A DNA stretch of 64,000 nt from the NCBI GenBank assembly GCA_965205385.1, contig CBDBGS010000005.1, positions 124,001-188,000 on the forward strand, written 5' to 3'. Below are positions 52,734 through 61,747 of this stretch, piece after piece (within the stretch, counting starts at the first letter, position 1; each line of letters opens with the position of its first letter). This DNA comes from CATOSP01 sp965205385. Lineage in GTDB: Bacteria > Chloroflexota > Dehalococcoidia > Lucifugimonadales > UBA3495. Under the pieces are notes generated by a model. That model saw nothing but the letters and a program-made list of their open reading frames with translations, did no database searches and was not told where the DNA came from. The position numbers were made by a program, and so were the translations under genes.

Positions 52734-53318
52734 CTACGAGAGATAGAACAGGGGCCACAGGAACAGCCAAACTATGTCCACGAAGTGCCAGTACAATGCC
52801 GTGGCTTCGAGGGTGAAATTGGGCCGCCATTTGCCCATATACAGAATCAGGATGATCGTAAACGCGATCAAGCCGATAAGCACGTGGACGGCGTGGAGGC
52901 CCGTGGCCGTGTAGTAAAGCTGCCAAAACGGACCGGAGTGGATGGTGTAGTGATGCGCGATCTCCGTAGGCCATTCAACGGCCCATTTCAGGGCAAGAAA
53001 CAGAATGCCAAAGGCGAGACAACCCAGAATACAGAGCTTGGCCGGGCCGTGATTCCCCGTAGCGCTCATCTTGTGGGCCAACGCCACCAACATACTGCTG
53101 GTCAGCAGGTTGAAGGTGTTGATCGAGCCAATGTAAGGATTGGTGTGCTCCGATGCTTCCTTCCATCCAGGGAAGGATACGCGGAACAGGACGATGGTCA
53201 TGATGACCCCGCCGAAAAGGACGACCTCTCCAGACAGGAACAGCCACATGCCCAATTTGGGCGGTCCGATACCCGTAGGTTCTACGTATTCCAGAGGTTG
53301 TGCCGGTGCATGGGCCAT
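52734..53318 (-). CDS. Cytochrome c oxidase subunit III
   Basis: 194 residues, five helices, short form. GMWLFLSGEVVLFGGVIMTI, FLALKWAVEW and LYYTATGLHAVHVLIGLI are the usual motifs, and the last helix has WHFVDIVWLFLWPLFYL. It starts 4 bases after coxA on the same strand. Confidence 0.92.
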   Translation of the reverse strand: MAHAPAQPLEYVEPTGIGPPKLGMWLFLSGEVVLFGGVIMTIVLFRVSFPGWKEASEHTNPYIGSINTFNLLTSSMLVALAHKMSATGNHGPAKLCILGCLAFGILFLALKWAVEWPTEIAHHYTIHSGPFWQLYYTATGLHAVHVLIGLIAFTIILILYMGKWRPNFTLEATALYWHFVDIVWLFLWPLFYLS

Positions 53319-53322
53319 TACT

Positions 53323-55020
53323 CTAGTCCCTCGCAGTTAGGGAAAGGAGCCTTCCCTGTGGCTGGTAGTCCATCCCGTTCTCCACACCCTCAGGCGAATA
53401 CTCGTATGGGTCCCTTTCTACGACCGGGATTGTGTCCCCCCAATTCAGGTGGGGTGGTGGAGACGGGGCCGACCATTCCAACGTTGTGGCTTCCCACGGA
53501 TTCATCGACGCTTTCTTGCCAGCGATCAAACTGTAGAAGAAGTTGAACACGAAGAGGAACTGTACAAGTATCAGCACCACCCCCGCCAGCGAGACCATAT
53601 CGTTGAGCCAGGCATATTCCTGCAGGAAAGGAATATGGTCGTAACCTGAGTACCTTCTGGGGTAACCGGCGAAGCCAAGAATGAACATGGGTGTGAAGAC
53701 GAGATTAAAGAGCACGAATGTGCTTATCGCATGGACCTTCCCGATTCCCTCGTGCATCAGCCTGCCGAACATTTTGGGGAACCACCACTGCACGGCGGCG
53801 AAGGTGGATAGAATCACCGAAGCGAAAATCACGTAGTGGAAATGGGCTACGACGAAGTAGGTGTCGTGGAGCTGGATGTCGGCCACTGTAGCACCTAATT
53901 GGAGCCCGGTAAGGCCGCCGACTATGAATATCACATAGGCGAAGAATGCGTACAGGAATGCCGCGTTGAACCTGAGCGACCCTCCCCAGAGAGTTAGGCC
54001 CATGGCCACGACGATGACCAAGAACGGCACCGAGATGATGATCGTCGTGATGCTGAATCCCACCGCGGCCAGGGGATTTAGACCAGCCATAAACATATGG
54101 TGGGCCCAGACCATGAAGCTGAGCACACCGGCGAAGATGGTCGCGTAGATGATGTGCTTGTAGCCGTGCAGGGGCTTACGGGCTGCGGCCGGGAAGATCT
54201 CCGAGATGACTCCCAAGCCGGGAATCAGGATTACGTACACCTCGGGATGGCCGAAGAACCAGAACAGATGTTGCCACAGCAGCGGGTCGCCCACCGCCTC
54301 GCCGGTCACGAGGTAGAAGTGGGTGCCGACGTTCTTGTCGAACAGGAGCATGAACGTCCCAGCGATAAGCGGCCCCACGGACAGCATGAACAGAAGAGAG
54401 GCGATGACAACCATCCAGATTACGAGGGGCAGCCTCATTAAGCTCATTCCCCTCGCTCGCAGAACGAAGGGCGTTACGACGAAGTTGATTCCACCCATTA
54501 AGACGGCGGCGAATTCCAAGGCAAGGCCCACTGCCCAGAGATTGATTCCCCAGTTTACTCCAGTTAGTTCAGAGTTCGCGCTGAGTGGGGCATACGCGGT
54601 CCATCCTCCAGAAAAAGGGCCACCAGGTACGAAAAATGACGCCATGATGACGACGCTAGAGATAAAGAACGTCCAGTAGGACATCATGTTCAGCAGGGGG
54701 AATGCCATGTCCCTGGCGCCGATCATCAAGGGGATGGTCAGGTTGCCGAAGAAGCCCAGGAGAATCGGCATGGCCACCCAGAAGATCATCAGGGTGCCAT
54801 GCATTGTCACGTAGGCGTTGTAGCGCGCCGGCTCCAAAAATTCCATCTCCGGCAACGCCAGGTGAGATCGGAACATCAGCGCGATGATCCCGCCGAACAG
54901 GGCGAAGAACAGCCCGTTCAGCAGGTACTGTTTGGCAATCATCTTGTGATCGGTTGAAAAGATATAGGTTCTTATCCAACTCATCTCGGCATGTTGGACC
55001 GCTGCGTGTGCCGCCATCAC
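53323..55020 (-). CDS. Cytochrome c oxidase subunit I
   Basis: 565 residues, 12 helices. Catalytic subunit with heme a, heme a3 and CuB. FWFFGHPEVYVILIPGLG carries the CuB His and the cross-linked Tyr (A1-type, with Glu of the D pathway). MVWAHHMFMAGLNP gives the two other CuB His. The heme ligand His pair is in DTYFVVAHFHYVI and MHGTLMIFWV. The A1 signature indicates a proton-pumping enzyme. Overlaps the end of coxB by 4 bases. Confidence 0.95.
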   Translation of the reverse strand: MMAAHAAVQHAEMSWIRTYIFSTDHKMIAKQYLLNGLFFALFGGIIALMFRSHLALPEMEFLEPARYNAYVTMHGTLMIFWVAMPILLGFFGNLTIPLMIGARDMAFPLLNMMSYWTFFISSVVIMASFFVPGGPFSGGWTAYAPLSANSELTGVNWGINLWAVGLALEFAAVLMGGINFVVTPFVLRARGMSLMRLPLVIWMVVIASLLFMLSVGPLIAGTFMLLFDKNVGTHFYLVTGEAVGDPLLWQHLFWFFGHPEVYVILIPGLGVISEIFPAAARKPLHGYKHIIYATIFAGVLSFMVWAHHMFMAGLNPLAAVGFSITTIIISVPFLVIVVAMGLTLWGGSLRFNAAFLYAFFAYVIFIVGGLTGLQLGATVADIQLHDTYFVVAHFHYVIFASVILSTFAAVQWWFPKMFGRLMHEGIGKVHAISTFVLFNLVFTPMFILGFAGYPRRYSGYDHIPFLQEYAWLNDMVSLAGVVLILVQFLFVFNFFYSLIAGKKASMNPWEATTLEWSAPSPPPHLNWGDTIPVVERDPYEYSPEGVENGMDYQPQGRLLSLTARD

Positions 55021-55703
55021 GGAACTCCTAAGGTAACCGTTCTAGAGTCGAGCCAACTTGCAAAATCGGCAGGCGCTAGCACCCTTACGTTGGACATCAT
55101 CCGGTAATGTCCCACGCCGCATAGCTCGGTGCAGATTGCCGGGTATTCCCCGGCCTCCTTGGCCACGAACCACACCCGGGTCACTCTACCGGGGATCACG
55201 TCGTATTTCACCCTCAAGTGGGGGACGAAGAAGGAGTGGATGGTGTCGCCCGAGGTCATGTTGAGGATCACCAGCCGGTCTTCCTCGACCACCAGGTCGT
55301 TCCCCAGAGTGAAGTCGTCGGCGGTGCCCAGAGTCTTATCGGCGCCGGGGTACTCAAAGGCCCAAAAGAACTGGCGTCCTGACACGTTGATAGTCAACGC
55401 CTCACCGTGTTTCGCTTCCAGGCTTTCTTCGCCCTTCAGGATGGTCTCGGCCCATCCCCATGTGGAGAAAACCGCGATGACGATGTCGAAGATGATCATC
55501 GAGATGTCCAGGATTATCAGGCGGGTGATCCAGCCGCTCATGTGACGTGTGGCGGTTGGGTTCTTACTCTGCCGGAAATTGATCAGGGCGATTATGATGA
55601 GGGCAAACGAAAGTATGGCCACCGCCAGTGTGACCATAGAGATGATGAGGAGGCTCCAGTCGAGCCACCACCCATGGGTGGAGATGTCCGGCATTATAGG
55701 CAT
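55017..55703 (-). CDS. Cytochrome c oxidase subunit II
   Basis: 228 residues. Two N-terminal helices (LDWSLLIISMVTLAVAILSF, IILDISMIIFDIVIAVF) anchor a CuA cupredoxin domain. CuA ligands are seen in DTIHSFFVPH and CTELCGVGHYRMM. No cytochrome c domain is fused, unlike caa3 subunits; the separate diheme c protein upstream may take that part. The actual start may be Met1 (55703) or Met4 (55694). Confidence 0.93.
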   Translation of the reverse strand: MPIMPDISTHGWWLDWSLLIISMVTLAVAILSFALIIIALINFRQSKNPTATRHMSGWITRLIILDISMIIFDIVIAVFSTWGWAETILKGEESLEAKHGEALTINVSGRQFFWAFEYPGADKTLGTADDFTLGNDLVVEEDRLVILNMTSGDTIHSFFVPHLRVKYDVIPGRVTRVWFVAKEAGEYPAICTELCGVGHYRMMSNVRVLAPADFASWLDSRTVTLGVP

Positions 55704-55715
55704 TTGTGTTGCTCC

Positions 55716-56900
55716 CTAATGGGCCGGGGAGGTTGTATTGGGGCTTTCGGACGGTAGCTCCCGCATTGGGACCTTTCCGTCTATCCCCAGTTGTTTCACG
55801 TGGAGGATGTACGCGATGAGGTTCCAGGTGTCCTCATCGGAAATGTTGTTGGCCACCATGGGTGTGCCCTTGACGCCCAAGCGGATGCTTTTGAACATAT
55901 CTTCGATAGCGGGTCTGCGGATGGGGTCGTGGGCATAGTCCCTTGGCACGATCGGCAGGAGCTCCCCGTCTTTGATCCAGTCCGCTACCTGGTTGGCCAG
56001 AGGTGCACCGCCCATCTCCACGTCGCCGTGACATGCTTGACACGCTCTGCTGACGAAAAGTTCCTTGCCGGTGTCCACCCTTGCCTGGGAGTTGAAATCA
56101 GCGGGTACCGCCGGGACCTCGATGCCGAGGCCGGAGGGCTGGTTGAATTTCCAGGCCGCGTACCCGAAGGTCTTAACGTACTCTATGACCGCCTCAAGCT
56201 CGTCCTCTGAGAAGCCGGAGAACCCGGGCATGGGAGTGCCGGGGAGACCATTGGTGATGGTCTTCCTCAGGTCCTCGTCCAACGCCAACATATCTGGCCG
56301 GTTGGAGGTGTTGAACTTAAAGACCACCGTGCGTGACTTGTGGGACTGGCCGGTGAAGTCCCTGGGCGTGACTTCCAGGCGTTCTGGGGTAGTCTGGTCT
56401 CCGTCGCCGTTGGGACCGTGACACGTGGAGCAATTCCGTTGGTAAATCTCCCGGCCTTGAGTGACCTTGTCCATATCGGGTTCCCAGCGGATCCTTAGCC
56501 TAAGATCGTGGTGGTCGGCAAGCTTGTACAGCGCCACCCGCATTGAAGGAGCATTGGCGCTCCGGAGGGCGTTGACACTGTCATCGACCAGACGGTTGTT
56601 CTCTTCCCGGTCGGTAATCTGCGCGAGTTGGATGAGGTTGGCCCTCACCTTGACCAGTACGGGGCGGACCGCACCCTGCTCCTCCCTGGGAGCGTTTGCC
56701 ATCAGGAGGTTGATACCCGCGCTTATTAGCTCTTCAGCGGAACGGACGACTTCGGTCCGGTAGGCCATTTCGTCCTGTTCCGCGTCTTCCATGGTGAAGA
56801 CTCTGGGTGTATCTTCGGGCACCTGGAATCCAAAGGTCAAGGCGACCCCGCCCACCAGGAGGAATAAGGTAATCAGCAAAGCGATAAGTACGTGCTTCAC
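55716..56900 (-). CDS. Membrane-anchored diheme cytochrome c
   Basis: 394 residues. An N-terminal membrane helix (KHVLIALLITLFLLVGGVAL) anchors it. The helical N-domain (about 40-140) is followed by two c-type domains with CSTCH (157-161) and CQACH (287-291), with axial Met candidates in GTPMPGFSGF and GTPMVANN. It lies 12 bases upstream of coxB and probably passes electrons to CuA of the oxidase, in place of a fused cytochrome domain or soluble cytochrome c. Confidence 0.88.
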   Translation of the reverse strand: MKHVLIALLITLFLLVGGVALTFGFQVPEDTPRVFTMEDAEQDEMAYRTEVVRSAEELISAGINLLMANAPREEQGAVRPVLVKVRANLIQLAQITDREENNRLVDDSVNALRSANAPSMRVALYKLADHHDLRLRIRWEPDMDKVTQGREIYQRNCSTCHGPNGDGDQTTPERLEVTPRDFTGQSHKSRTVVFKFNTSNRPDMLALDEDLRKTITNGLPGTPMPGFSGFSEDELEAVIEYVKTFGYAAWKFNQPSGLGIEVPAVPADFNSQARVDTGKELFVSRACQACHGDVEMGGAPLANQVADWIKDGELLPIVPRDYAHDPIRRPAIEDMFKSIRLGVKGTPMVANNISDEDTWNLIAYILHVKQLGIDGKVPMRELPSESPNTTSPAH

Positions 56901-57132
56901 GTTATTCGCTCAACCTTCGCAAGGGGTTTCCCCAACGTGATTTGCCGCCGTGCCTCGAGGACGCGGGCCGGTGTATGTCCCGGCTGAATCCGCCTAGCAT
57001 CCTACGTAATATGCTGCTTGTATTCAAGCGGATGGACAGTATCATAAGGCTGTCGGACATGTCAATGAATATGAATGGTCCGTAGCGCGGGCATGAATAA
57101 AGGGGTACCGGTCAGACATACGGCGTCCATTA

Positions 57133-58050
57133 TCAGAGAGCGACGACACTGTCCACCATCATCGCGCCGAACAGCAATCCCAGGTATAGCAAGGAGTACA
57201 GGTAGATATGCCTGGCGTGGCGGGCGGTGTATTCTCTGGTTAGCCGCCATGCCAGGGCTATGAACATGATGCCCAGCGGGAGGGCCACTCCCAGGTAAAT
57301 CCAGTCAACCGCCTGGGTGAGAGTGAAGCCGAGTGTCGCCGCCACCAACACCAGGGAGTAGACGAAGATGTTGGAGGTTGTGTATTTCCGGCTGGATACC
57401 ACGGGGAGCATTGGAACACCGGCGCGCTCATAGTCTTTCTGAATCAGTAACGCCAGGGCCCAGAAATGGGGGGGCGTCCAAAGGAAGATGATGACGAACA
57501 GGTAGACGGCGGGGATGCTTAGAGAGCCGGTGACGGCGACCCAGCCGACCATGGGCGGGATGGACCCCGCCGCTCCGCCGATTACGATGTTTTGCGGCGT
57601 CGTCCTTTTCAGCCACATGGTGTACACGAACACGTAGAACAGTGTGGCGGCCAGGGTGAGGACAGCGGCCAGCAGGTTGACCCCACTCCAAAGAACAAGG
57701 AAGGCGGCGACGTTCAGCAAAATGCCGAAAAGAAGGGCGTTGTTGGGCGATATACGGTGGGCAGGCAGAGGGCGTTGCCAAGTGCGGGTCATCTTGAGGT
57801 CGATGTCCCGGTCCCAGTAGTGGTTTAGGGCGTTTGCCCCGCCCGCTCCCATAGCGCCGCCCATGCACACCAACAGAGCGAGACCGAGGGGAGGCACTCC
57901 CTGGGTTGCGAGAAACATTCCTCCCAGCGCCGTCAGCAGAAGAAGGACGATAATGGGCGGTTTGGTAAGGGTCGCATAGTCGCTGAGGACTCTCAACACC
58001 GCTACTAGCCGCGAAAGCTCAGGCGCCGCTATATCACGCCGCTCAAGCAT
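57133..58050 (-). CDS. ctaB: Protoheme IX farnesyltransferase
   Basis: 305 residues from the ATG at 58050; the longer frame to 58134 lies inside ctaA. UbiA-type prenyltransferase with about nine helices. Its Asp-rich motif reads NALNHYWDRDIDLKMTRT with RPLPAHRISP after it. It makes heme O from heme B, the step before heme A. It overlaps ctaA by 8 bases. Confidence 0.94.
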   Translation of the reverse strand: MLERRDIAAPELSRLVAVLRVLSDYATLTKPPIIVLLLLTALGGMFLATQGVPPLGLALLVCMGGAMGAGGANALNHYWDRDIDLKMTRTWQRPLPAHRISPNNALLFGILLNVAAFLVLWSGVNLLAAVLTLAATLFYVFVYTMWLKRTTPQNIVIGGAAGSIPPMVGWVAVTGSLSIPAVYLFVIIFLWTPPHFWALALLIQKDYERAGVPMLPVVSSRKYTTSNIFVYSLVLVAATLGFTLTQAVDWIYLGVALPLGIMFIALAWRLTREYTARHARHIYLYSLLYLGLLFGAMMVDSVVAL

Positions 58051-59011
58051 GGGCCCGCTCCGGGTTGGACGCCTGCCCGTGGACAAATGCCAGGGAGATA
58101 ATCCATACCATGGCGCCCCATAACAGCGTCCCAAGGGAGAGGTGCAGGGCTCTCAGCTCTAGGGGGAAGCGGAGCCAGATGGTCAAAGCGCCGGCCAACA
58201 CCTGTGCGGCGAAGAGGGAGGCGGCCAAGATCGACAAGTAGCGGACCTCTTTCGGGTTCCGCTTGTTTCTGAATCCCAGATGGAGGGCGTATAACAGAAG
58301 AATTCCGATCAGGGCGGCCGCGGCCCTGTGGGCCATGTGAATTAGCTGAGGCAGGGTCGCCGGGACCAGGTTCCCTTGGCACAGAGGCCATTGGGTACAG
58401 GCTGCCGTCGCACCCGACACCGTTACTAAGGAACCTGTCATGATAAGAACATACACGCCTATCCCGGCGGCTGCAACCACTGGGAGATAACCGAGGTCAC
58501 CCCGGTTGCGCGGGTCTTCCACAAACTGGACCGTGCTTCCCCTCCGGCTGGCGATCAACACCACGATAAGGCAAGCCAGAAGGGCTTCCGCCATGGCCAG
58601 ATGGGCCGCCACCAGAGAGCCGTGCAGCTCAGTCAGCACCGTGACCCCGCCCAACCCCGCCTGGACCAAAACCAGGACAAGGGCCAAGCTAGCACCTCTG
58701 ACAAGCCATTTATCCCGCCGGTATGCCAACCAGGCGGCGCAACAGGTGGCCAACACCAAGGGGCCCACCAAGACCGAAGCGACCAGCCTGTGGCTGTATT
58801 CAATGATCGCGTCGGTCCTCAAGGGAGGAACGACCCCGCCGTGGCAGAGCGGCCAATCGGGACAGCCCAGGCCCGACCCGGTGACCCTGACAACTCCTCC
58901 TAGCACCACCAAGGCGAGAACCGCCGCGACAGTAGCCAGGCAGAGGACAAGGAACCATTGGCTGGGCCTGTTGGACTGGGAGAAAGGACTGCCGGACTCC
59001 GCTACTGCCAT
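58043..59011 (-). CDS. ctaA: Heme A synthase (COX15/CtaA)
   Basis: 322 residues from the ATG at 59011; an upstream TTG frame to 59080 is less likely. Eight helices. VVLGGVVRVTGSGLGCPDWPLCHG (about 35-60) has the Cys pair region, and HRLVASVLVGPLV, HMAHRAAAALIG and similar carry heme-ligand His. It turns heme O to heme A. With ctaB and the cox genes it supplies an aa3-type oxidase. AMMVDSV... of CtaB follows. Confidence 0.92.
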   Translation of the reverse strand: MAVAESGSPFSQSNRPSQWFLVLCLATVAAVLALVVLGGVVRVTGSGLGCPDWPLCHGGVVPPLRTDAIIEYSHRLVASVLVGPLVLATCCAAWLAYRRDKWLVRGASLALVLVLVQAGLGGVTVLTELHGSLVAAHLAMAEALLACLIVVLIASRRGSTVQFVEDPRNRGDLGYLPVVAAAGIGVYVLIMTGSLVTVSGATAACTQWPLCQGNLVPATLPQLIHMAHRAAAALIGILLLYALHLGFRNKRNPKEVRYLSILAASLFAAQVLAGALTIWLRFPLELRALHLSLGTLLWGAMVWIISLAFVHGQASNPERAHA

Positions 59012-59165
59012 CAGACCGCACAGGAAAGTATCATAGTGACATGGGGATGTCAATTGAAGCGGAAGGGGCGCTTTGGCCAATGCGGGCTGAAGGAAACCGC
59101 AGGCTCCCGCTCAACAATCCATTCCTTGACAGTACATAGCGCTGGACTTAACATTAATCGCCCAA

Positions 59166-59238
59166 GCCGAGGTAGCTCAGGTGGTAGAGCACGGCACTGA
59201 AAATGCCGGTGTCGACAGTTCGAGTCTGTCCCTCGGCA
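59166..59238 (+). tRNA. tRNA-Phe (GAA)
   Basis: Complete cloverleaf of 73 bases: acceptor GCCGAGG/CCTCGGC, D-stem GCTC/GAGC, anticodon stem CGGCA/TGCCG with loop CTGAAAA (anticodon GAA), T-stem GACAG/CTGTC with loop TTCGAGT, discriminator A. CC follows but not the A, so CCA is finished post-transcriptionally. Confidence 0.96.
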
Positions 59239-59261
59239 CCTTCCCACCAGTTAGTAATGGT

Positions 59262-59285
59262 CTCCCTGATTAGGGAGGCATTTTT
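59262..59285 (+). terminator. Terminator after tRNA-Phe
   Basis: CTCCCT/AGGGAG stem with loop GATT, followed by gca and TTTTT (59281-59285), 24 bases after the tRNA end. Confidence 0.8.
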
Positions 59286-60204
59286 AATCCGCGGAGGCGG
59301 GCGCTCCGGAGTGCCCAGGGGAGGTTTCCTCCCCGGCGGAACGTAGTAGCAACACCGGGTCACCCGAGTTTCGGACGACTCTGTCGGAGACGCTACCCAT
59401 CACCCACCGGCCCACACCGGACCGGCCATGAGTGGTCATGGCCACCAGGCGGTCCGGGGTCTCGCCGGCAACGTCGATGATCGACGCGGCGGGGTCTCCC
59501 CTGAGCAGATGAGCCTCCACCGAACCGATACCCTCTTGCAACAGCCGCTGTTTTAGCTGCTCCAGGTACGCGGTGGCTTCCTCTTTGGCCTGAGTTGCCA
59601 TCGATTCGGCCATACTCTCGAAAGAAGGGTTATAAAACTCGGGAGCGGCTGCCAACTGGAAAACATCGTTCCACGCGGGCAAGACGCGCACTAGGTCCAC
59701 CGAAAGGCCCAATCCCCTGGCGATGGGCGTCATGTGGGGGATTATCTGTTCCGCCAGGGCGGACCCGTCCACAGGCAGGACCACTTTGTCGAATCTCTCT
59801 CCATGCCCAGACCCTTCCTCTTCGGAGCGGACTACCAGCAATGGTGTGTTGGTCAGGTGAAGCACGCGGTCCGCGACGCTGCCCAGCCACCAGCGGCCGG
59901 CCTCCGAAACTATCTCCTGCGCGGGAGTCCCGGTGGGTGTGGCCGTTGAGACTTGGAGGCCCGCCGATCGAAGGTCCGATGCGATGCCTTCCAGGTAGGA
60001 GGCGGCGTGGTCCTCGAGGTGAGTTTTAGATTCGTACTCGTGGGCGTCCGGGTTCAAACTGTGCCCAATGGTGGGAGTGGGTGGTTCCACCACGGTCATG
60101 AGGGTCACGGGGATGGACAGCCCAAGCCCCAACTGCCGGACGTAGGGCAGGACCCGCTCGCTGAGAGATGACCCATCCAATGGCACGACCATACGAGAGT
60201 ACAT
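59284..60204 (-). CDS. Tandem universal stress protein (two USP domains)
   Basis: 306 residues from the ATG at 60204 (MYSRMVVPLDGSSLSERVL). Domain 2 (about 140-300) is complete with the ATP-loop LVAMTTHGRSGVGRWVMGSVSDRVV. Domain 1 (1-130) lacks the strand and G-2-G part of that motif: PAQEIVSEAGRWWLGSVADRVL jumps about 20 residues. USPs of this tandem kind bind ATP and help survive stress. Single gene, convergent to the tRNA. Confidence 0.88.
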   Translation of the reverse strand: MYSRMVVPLDGSSLSERVLPYVRQLGLGLSIPVTLMTVVEPPTPTIGHSLNPDAHEYESKTHLEDHAASYLEGIASDLRSAGLQVSTATPTGTPAQEIVSEAGRWWLGSVADRVLHLTNTPLLVVRSEEEGSGHGERFDKVVLPVDGSALAEQIIPHMTPIARGLGLSVDLVRVLPAWNDVFQLAAAPEFYNPSFESMAESMATQAKEEATAYLEQLKQRLLQEGIGSVEAHLLRGDPAASIIDVAGETPDRLVAMTTHGRSGVGRWVMGSVSDRVVRNSGDPVLLLRSAGEETSPGHSGAPASAD

Positions 60205-60273
60205 TGCGCTATATCCTCCGTGACCCCTTGTGTTGACAGCAGCCACGGTGCGTCCGGCGGCCTGACCGGGCGT

Positions 60274-61215
60274 CTACGGTTTAGACAACTCGGCGATCAG
60301 GCTGGTCGCGCGGTGTACCGATTCCCCGGGGTTGGGGCCGGCTCCCATGGGGGAGAGCAGGACTTCGCTCGCGCCGAAGGAGAACATCTCTTCGATCCTC
60401 TCCTTCACTCTGGCTTCATCACCCCAGAACACGACCGAGTCGATCATAGCGTCGCTCCAGGAGCCTTCCGCGGCCTCGGGGAAACCGGCGTCGATGAGCA
60501 TTCGTTGGTAGAAAGGCAGCCGCGGGTTCGTGATCTGCCGTCTGACCAACTCCCGAACGTCTTCGGCGTTCTCATGGACGCATACCGGCGCGTGGGCGAT
60601 CAAGGGAGGTGTCTCGCGTCCGGCTTCTTCGGCTCCTTTGCGCATGGCGGGAAGGGCCACGTCCCTCAAGTAGACGCCGGGACAGATCCAGCTAATCGCC
60701 CCGTCGGTTTCCGCGCCGCATAGCTCGAAGGACCCGCGTTGCAGGGCCGACGCCATGACGGGCACGTCTACCGGGGCGGAGATACTGTCGTGGGCCTGAT
60801 AATACTCGCCGTGGAAGTCGACCTCACCTTGTTGGAGCAACGGTTTCAGTACGCGCAGATATTCCCTGAGCCGGGCCAGCGGGCTGCTCATCCGGATGCC
60901 CATGGAGCGCATCATTGGCCGGTGGCTGGGGCCCACGCCCAATCTGAACCTGCCAGGAGCCAACTGCGCTATCACCTGCACCTGCTGCACCATGACCAAT
61001 GGGTGGCGGGGAAAGGTGGGCACGATGGACGTGCCGAATTTGATGCTCTGGGTTTGTACCGCGGCTGCGGCGAATGTGGTCAAACTGTCGGGCCGCGCGC
61101 CGCCGGTGGTCAACCACACCGCCGGTATGCCGGCGGCTTCACAGCGTCCGATCCGGCCCAGGACTTCGGGTGTATCCGCGCCGCTGACAGCCACTCCGAT
61201 GAGCTTATCGGTCAT
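60274..61215 (-). CDS. LLM-class F420-dependent oxidoreductase
   Basis: 313 residues from the ATG at 61215 with CAGGAG upstream; the longer frame to 61395 includes out-of-register sequence of the next gene. Luciferase-like TIM barrel: IGVAVSGADTPEVLGRIGRC at the start, GTSIVPTFPRHPLVMVQQ and the RFRLGVGPSHRPMM loop near residue 95-115. Many members with this pattern use F420. Substrate is unknown. Confidence 0.88.
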   Translation of the reverse strand: MTDKLIGVAVSGADTPEVLGRIGRCEAAGIPAVWLTTGGARPDSLTTFAAAAVQTQSIKFGTSIVPTFPRHPLVMVQQVQVIAQLAPGRFRLGVGPSHRPMMRSMGIRMSSPLARLREYLRVLKPLLQQGEVDFHGEYYQAHDSISAPVDVPVMASALQRGSFELCGAETDGAISWICPGVYLRDVALPAMRKGAEEAGRETPPLIAHAPVCVHENAEDVRELVRRQITNPRLPFYQRMLIDAGFPEAAEGSWSDAMIDSVVFWGDEARVKERIEEMFSFGASEVLLSPMGAGPNPGESVHRATSLIAELSKP

Positions 61216-61235
61216 CTCTTGCTCCTGCCGGTGTT

Positions 61236-61505
61236 CTAATTCCCGGTAGCTTTTACGGACTCCCCGGGGCGTGAAGCGGGTTCGAGCCAGTCCTCTCCGA
61301 TCAGCGCCACATCCCCGTTTGCCAGCTCCACGTAATAGGAAGGGAAGGTCTCGGCGTAGCTGGAACCGGCAGCCTCGAGCCAATCGGCGGTACACTGGGG
61401 GGCAACGGTGCCGATTGATCCTTTGGCGTCCCTGGGGGGCTCTTTATACGTGCCGTCGCGCTGCTTGATTCGGACTTGCTCGTTGACATTGAATTTCCGG
61501 TCCAT
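61236..61505 (-). CDS. Small hypothetical protein (SH3-like)
   Basis: 89 residues. FNVNEQVRIKQRDG, GSIGTVAPQC, YYVELANGDVALIGEDWLEP: a small beta barrel such as found in nitrile-hydratase-beta or KOW-like folds is plausible. No catalytic motif. It lies 20 bases upstream of the LLM oxidoreductase, so it may be co-transcribed with it. Confidence 0.6.
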   Translation of the reverse strand: MDRKFNVNEQVRIKQRDGTYKEPPRDAKGSIGTVAPQCTADWLEAAGSSYAETFPSYYVELANGDVALIGEDWLEPASRPGESVKATGN

Positions 61506-61534
61506 GGATTCTCCCGATCATGGGAATCCGCCAT

Positions 61535-61635
61535 TGTCGGAACTAAGAGTCTTGTGATTTTAAGATTGCCCTGATTCTTCGCCATCATGTGAAAAATCAA
61601 GGCAATCCTGTAATCATATAAATCACCGTTCAGAC
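61535..61635. repeat. Dispersed palindromic repeat, copy 5
   Basis: Begins GTCGGAACTAAGAGTC and ends ATCACCGTTCAGAC. Inner arms gattgccctgattcttc and gaaaaatcaaggcaatc pair. It is the most diverged copy and sits between divergent genes. Confidence 0.75.
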
Positions 61636-61747
61636 AGGCCCCTCGCGGAACGAGACGAGCGAAGTATATCACGGTGAAGAGGTGATATACTCAGCCAGCG
61701 GCGCGGTCACGCGCCTAGATCGAGATGTGGACTTCCGGGGATTTTCG

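Noticed and set aside
56901..57132. Possible small gene or RNA between the diheme cytochrome and ctaB
   Set aside because: No ORF with a ribosome site, no strong hairpin and no tRNA pattern could be supported there.
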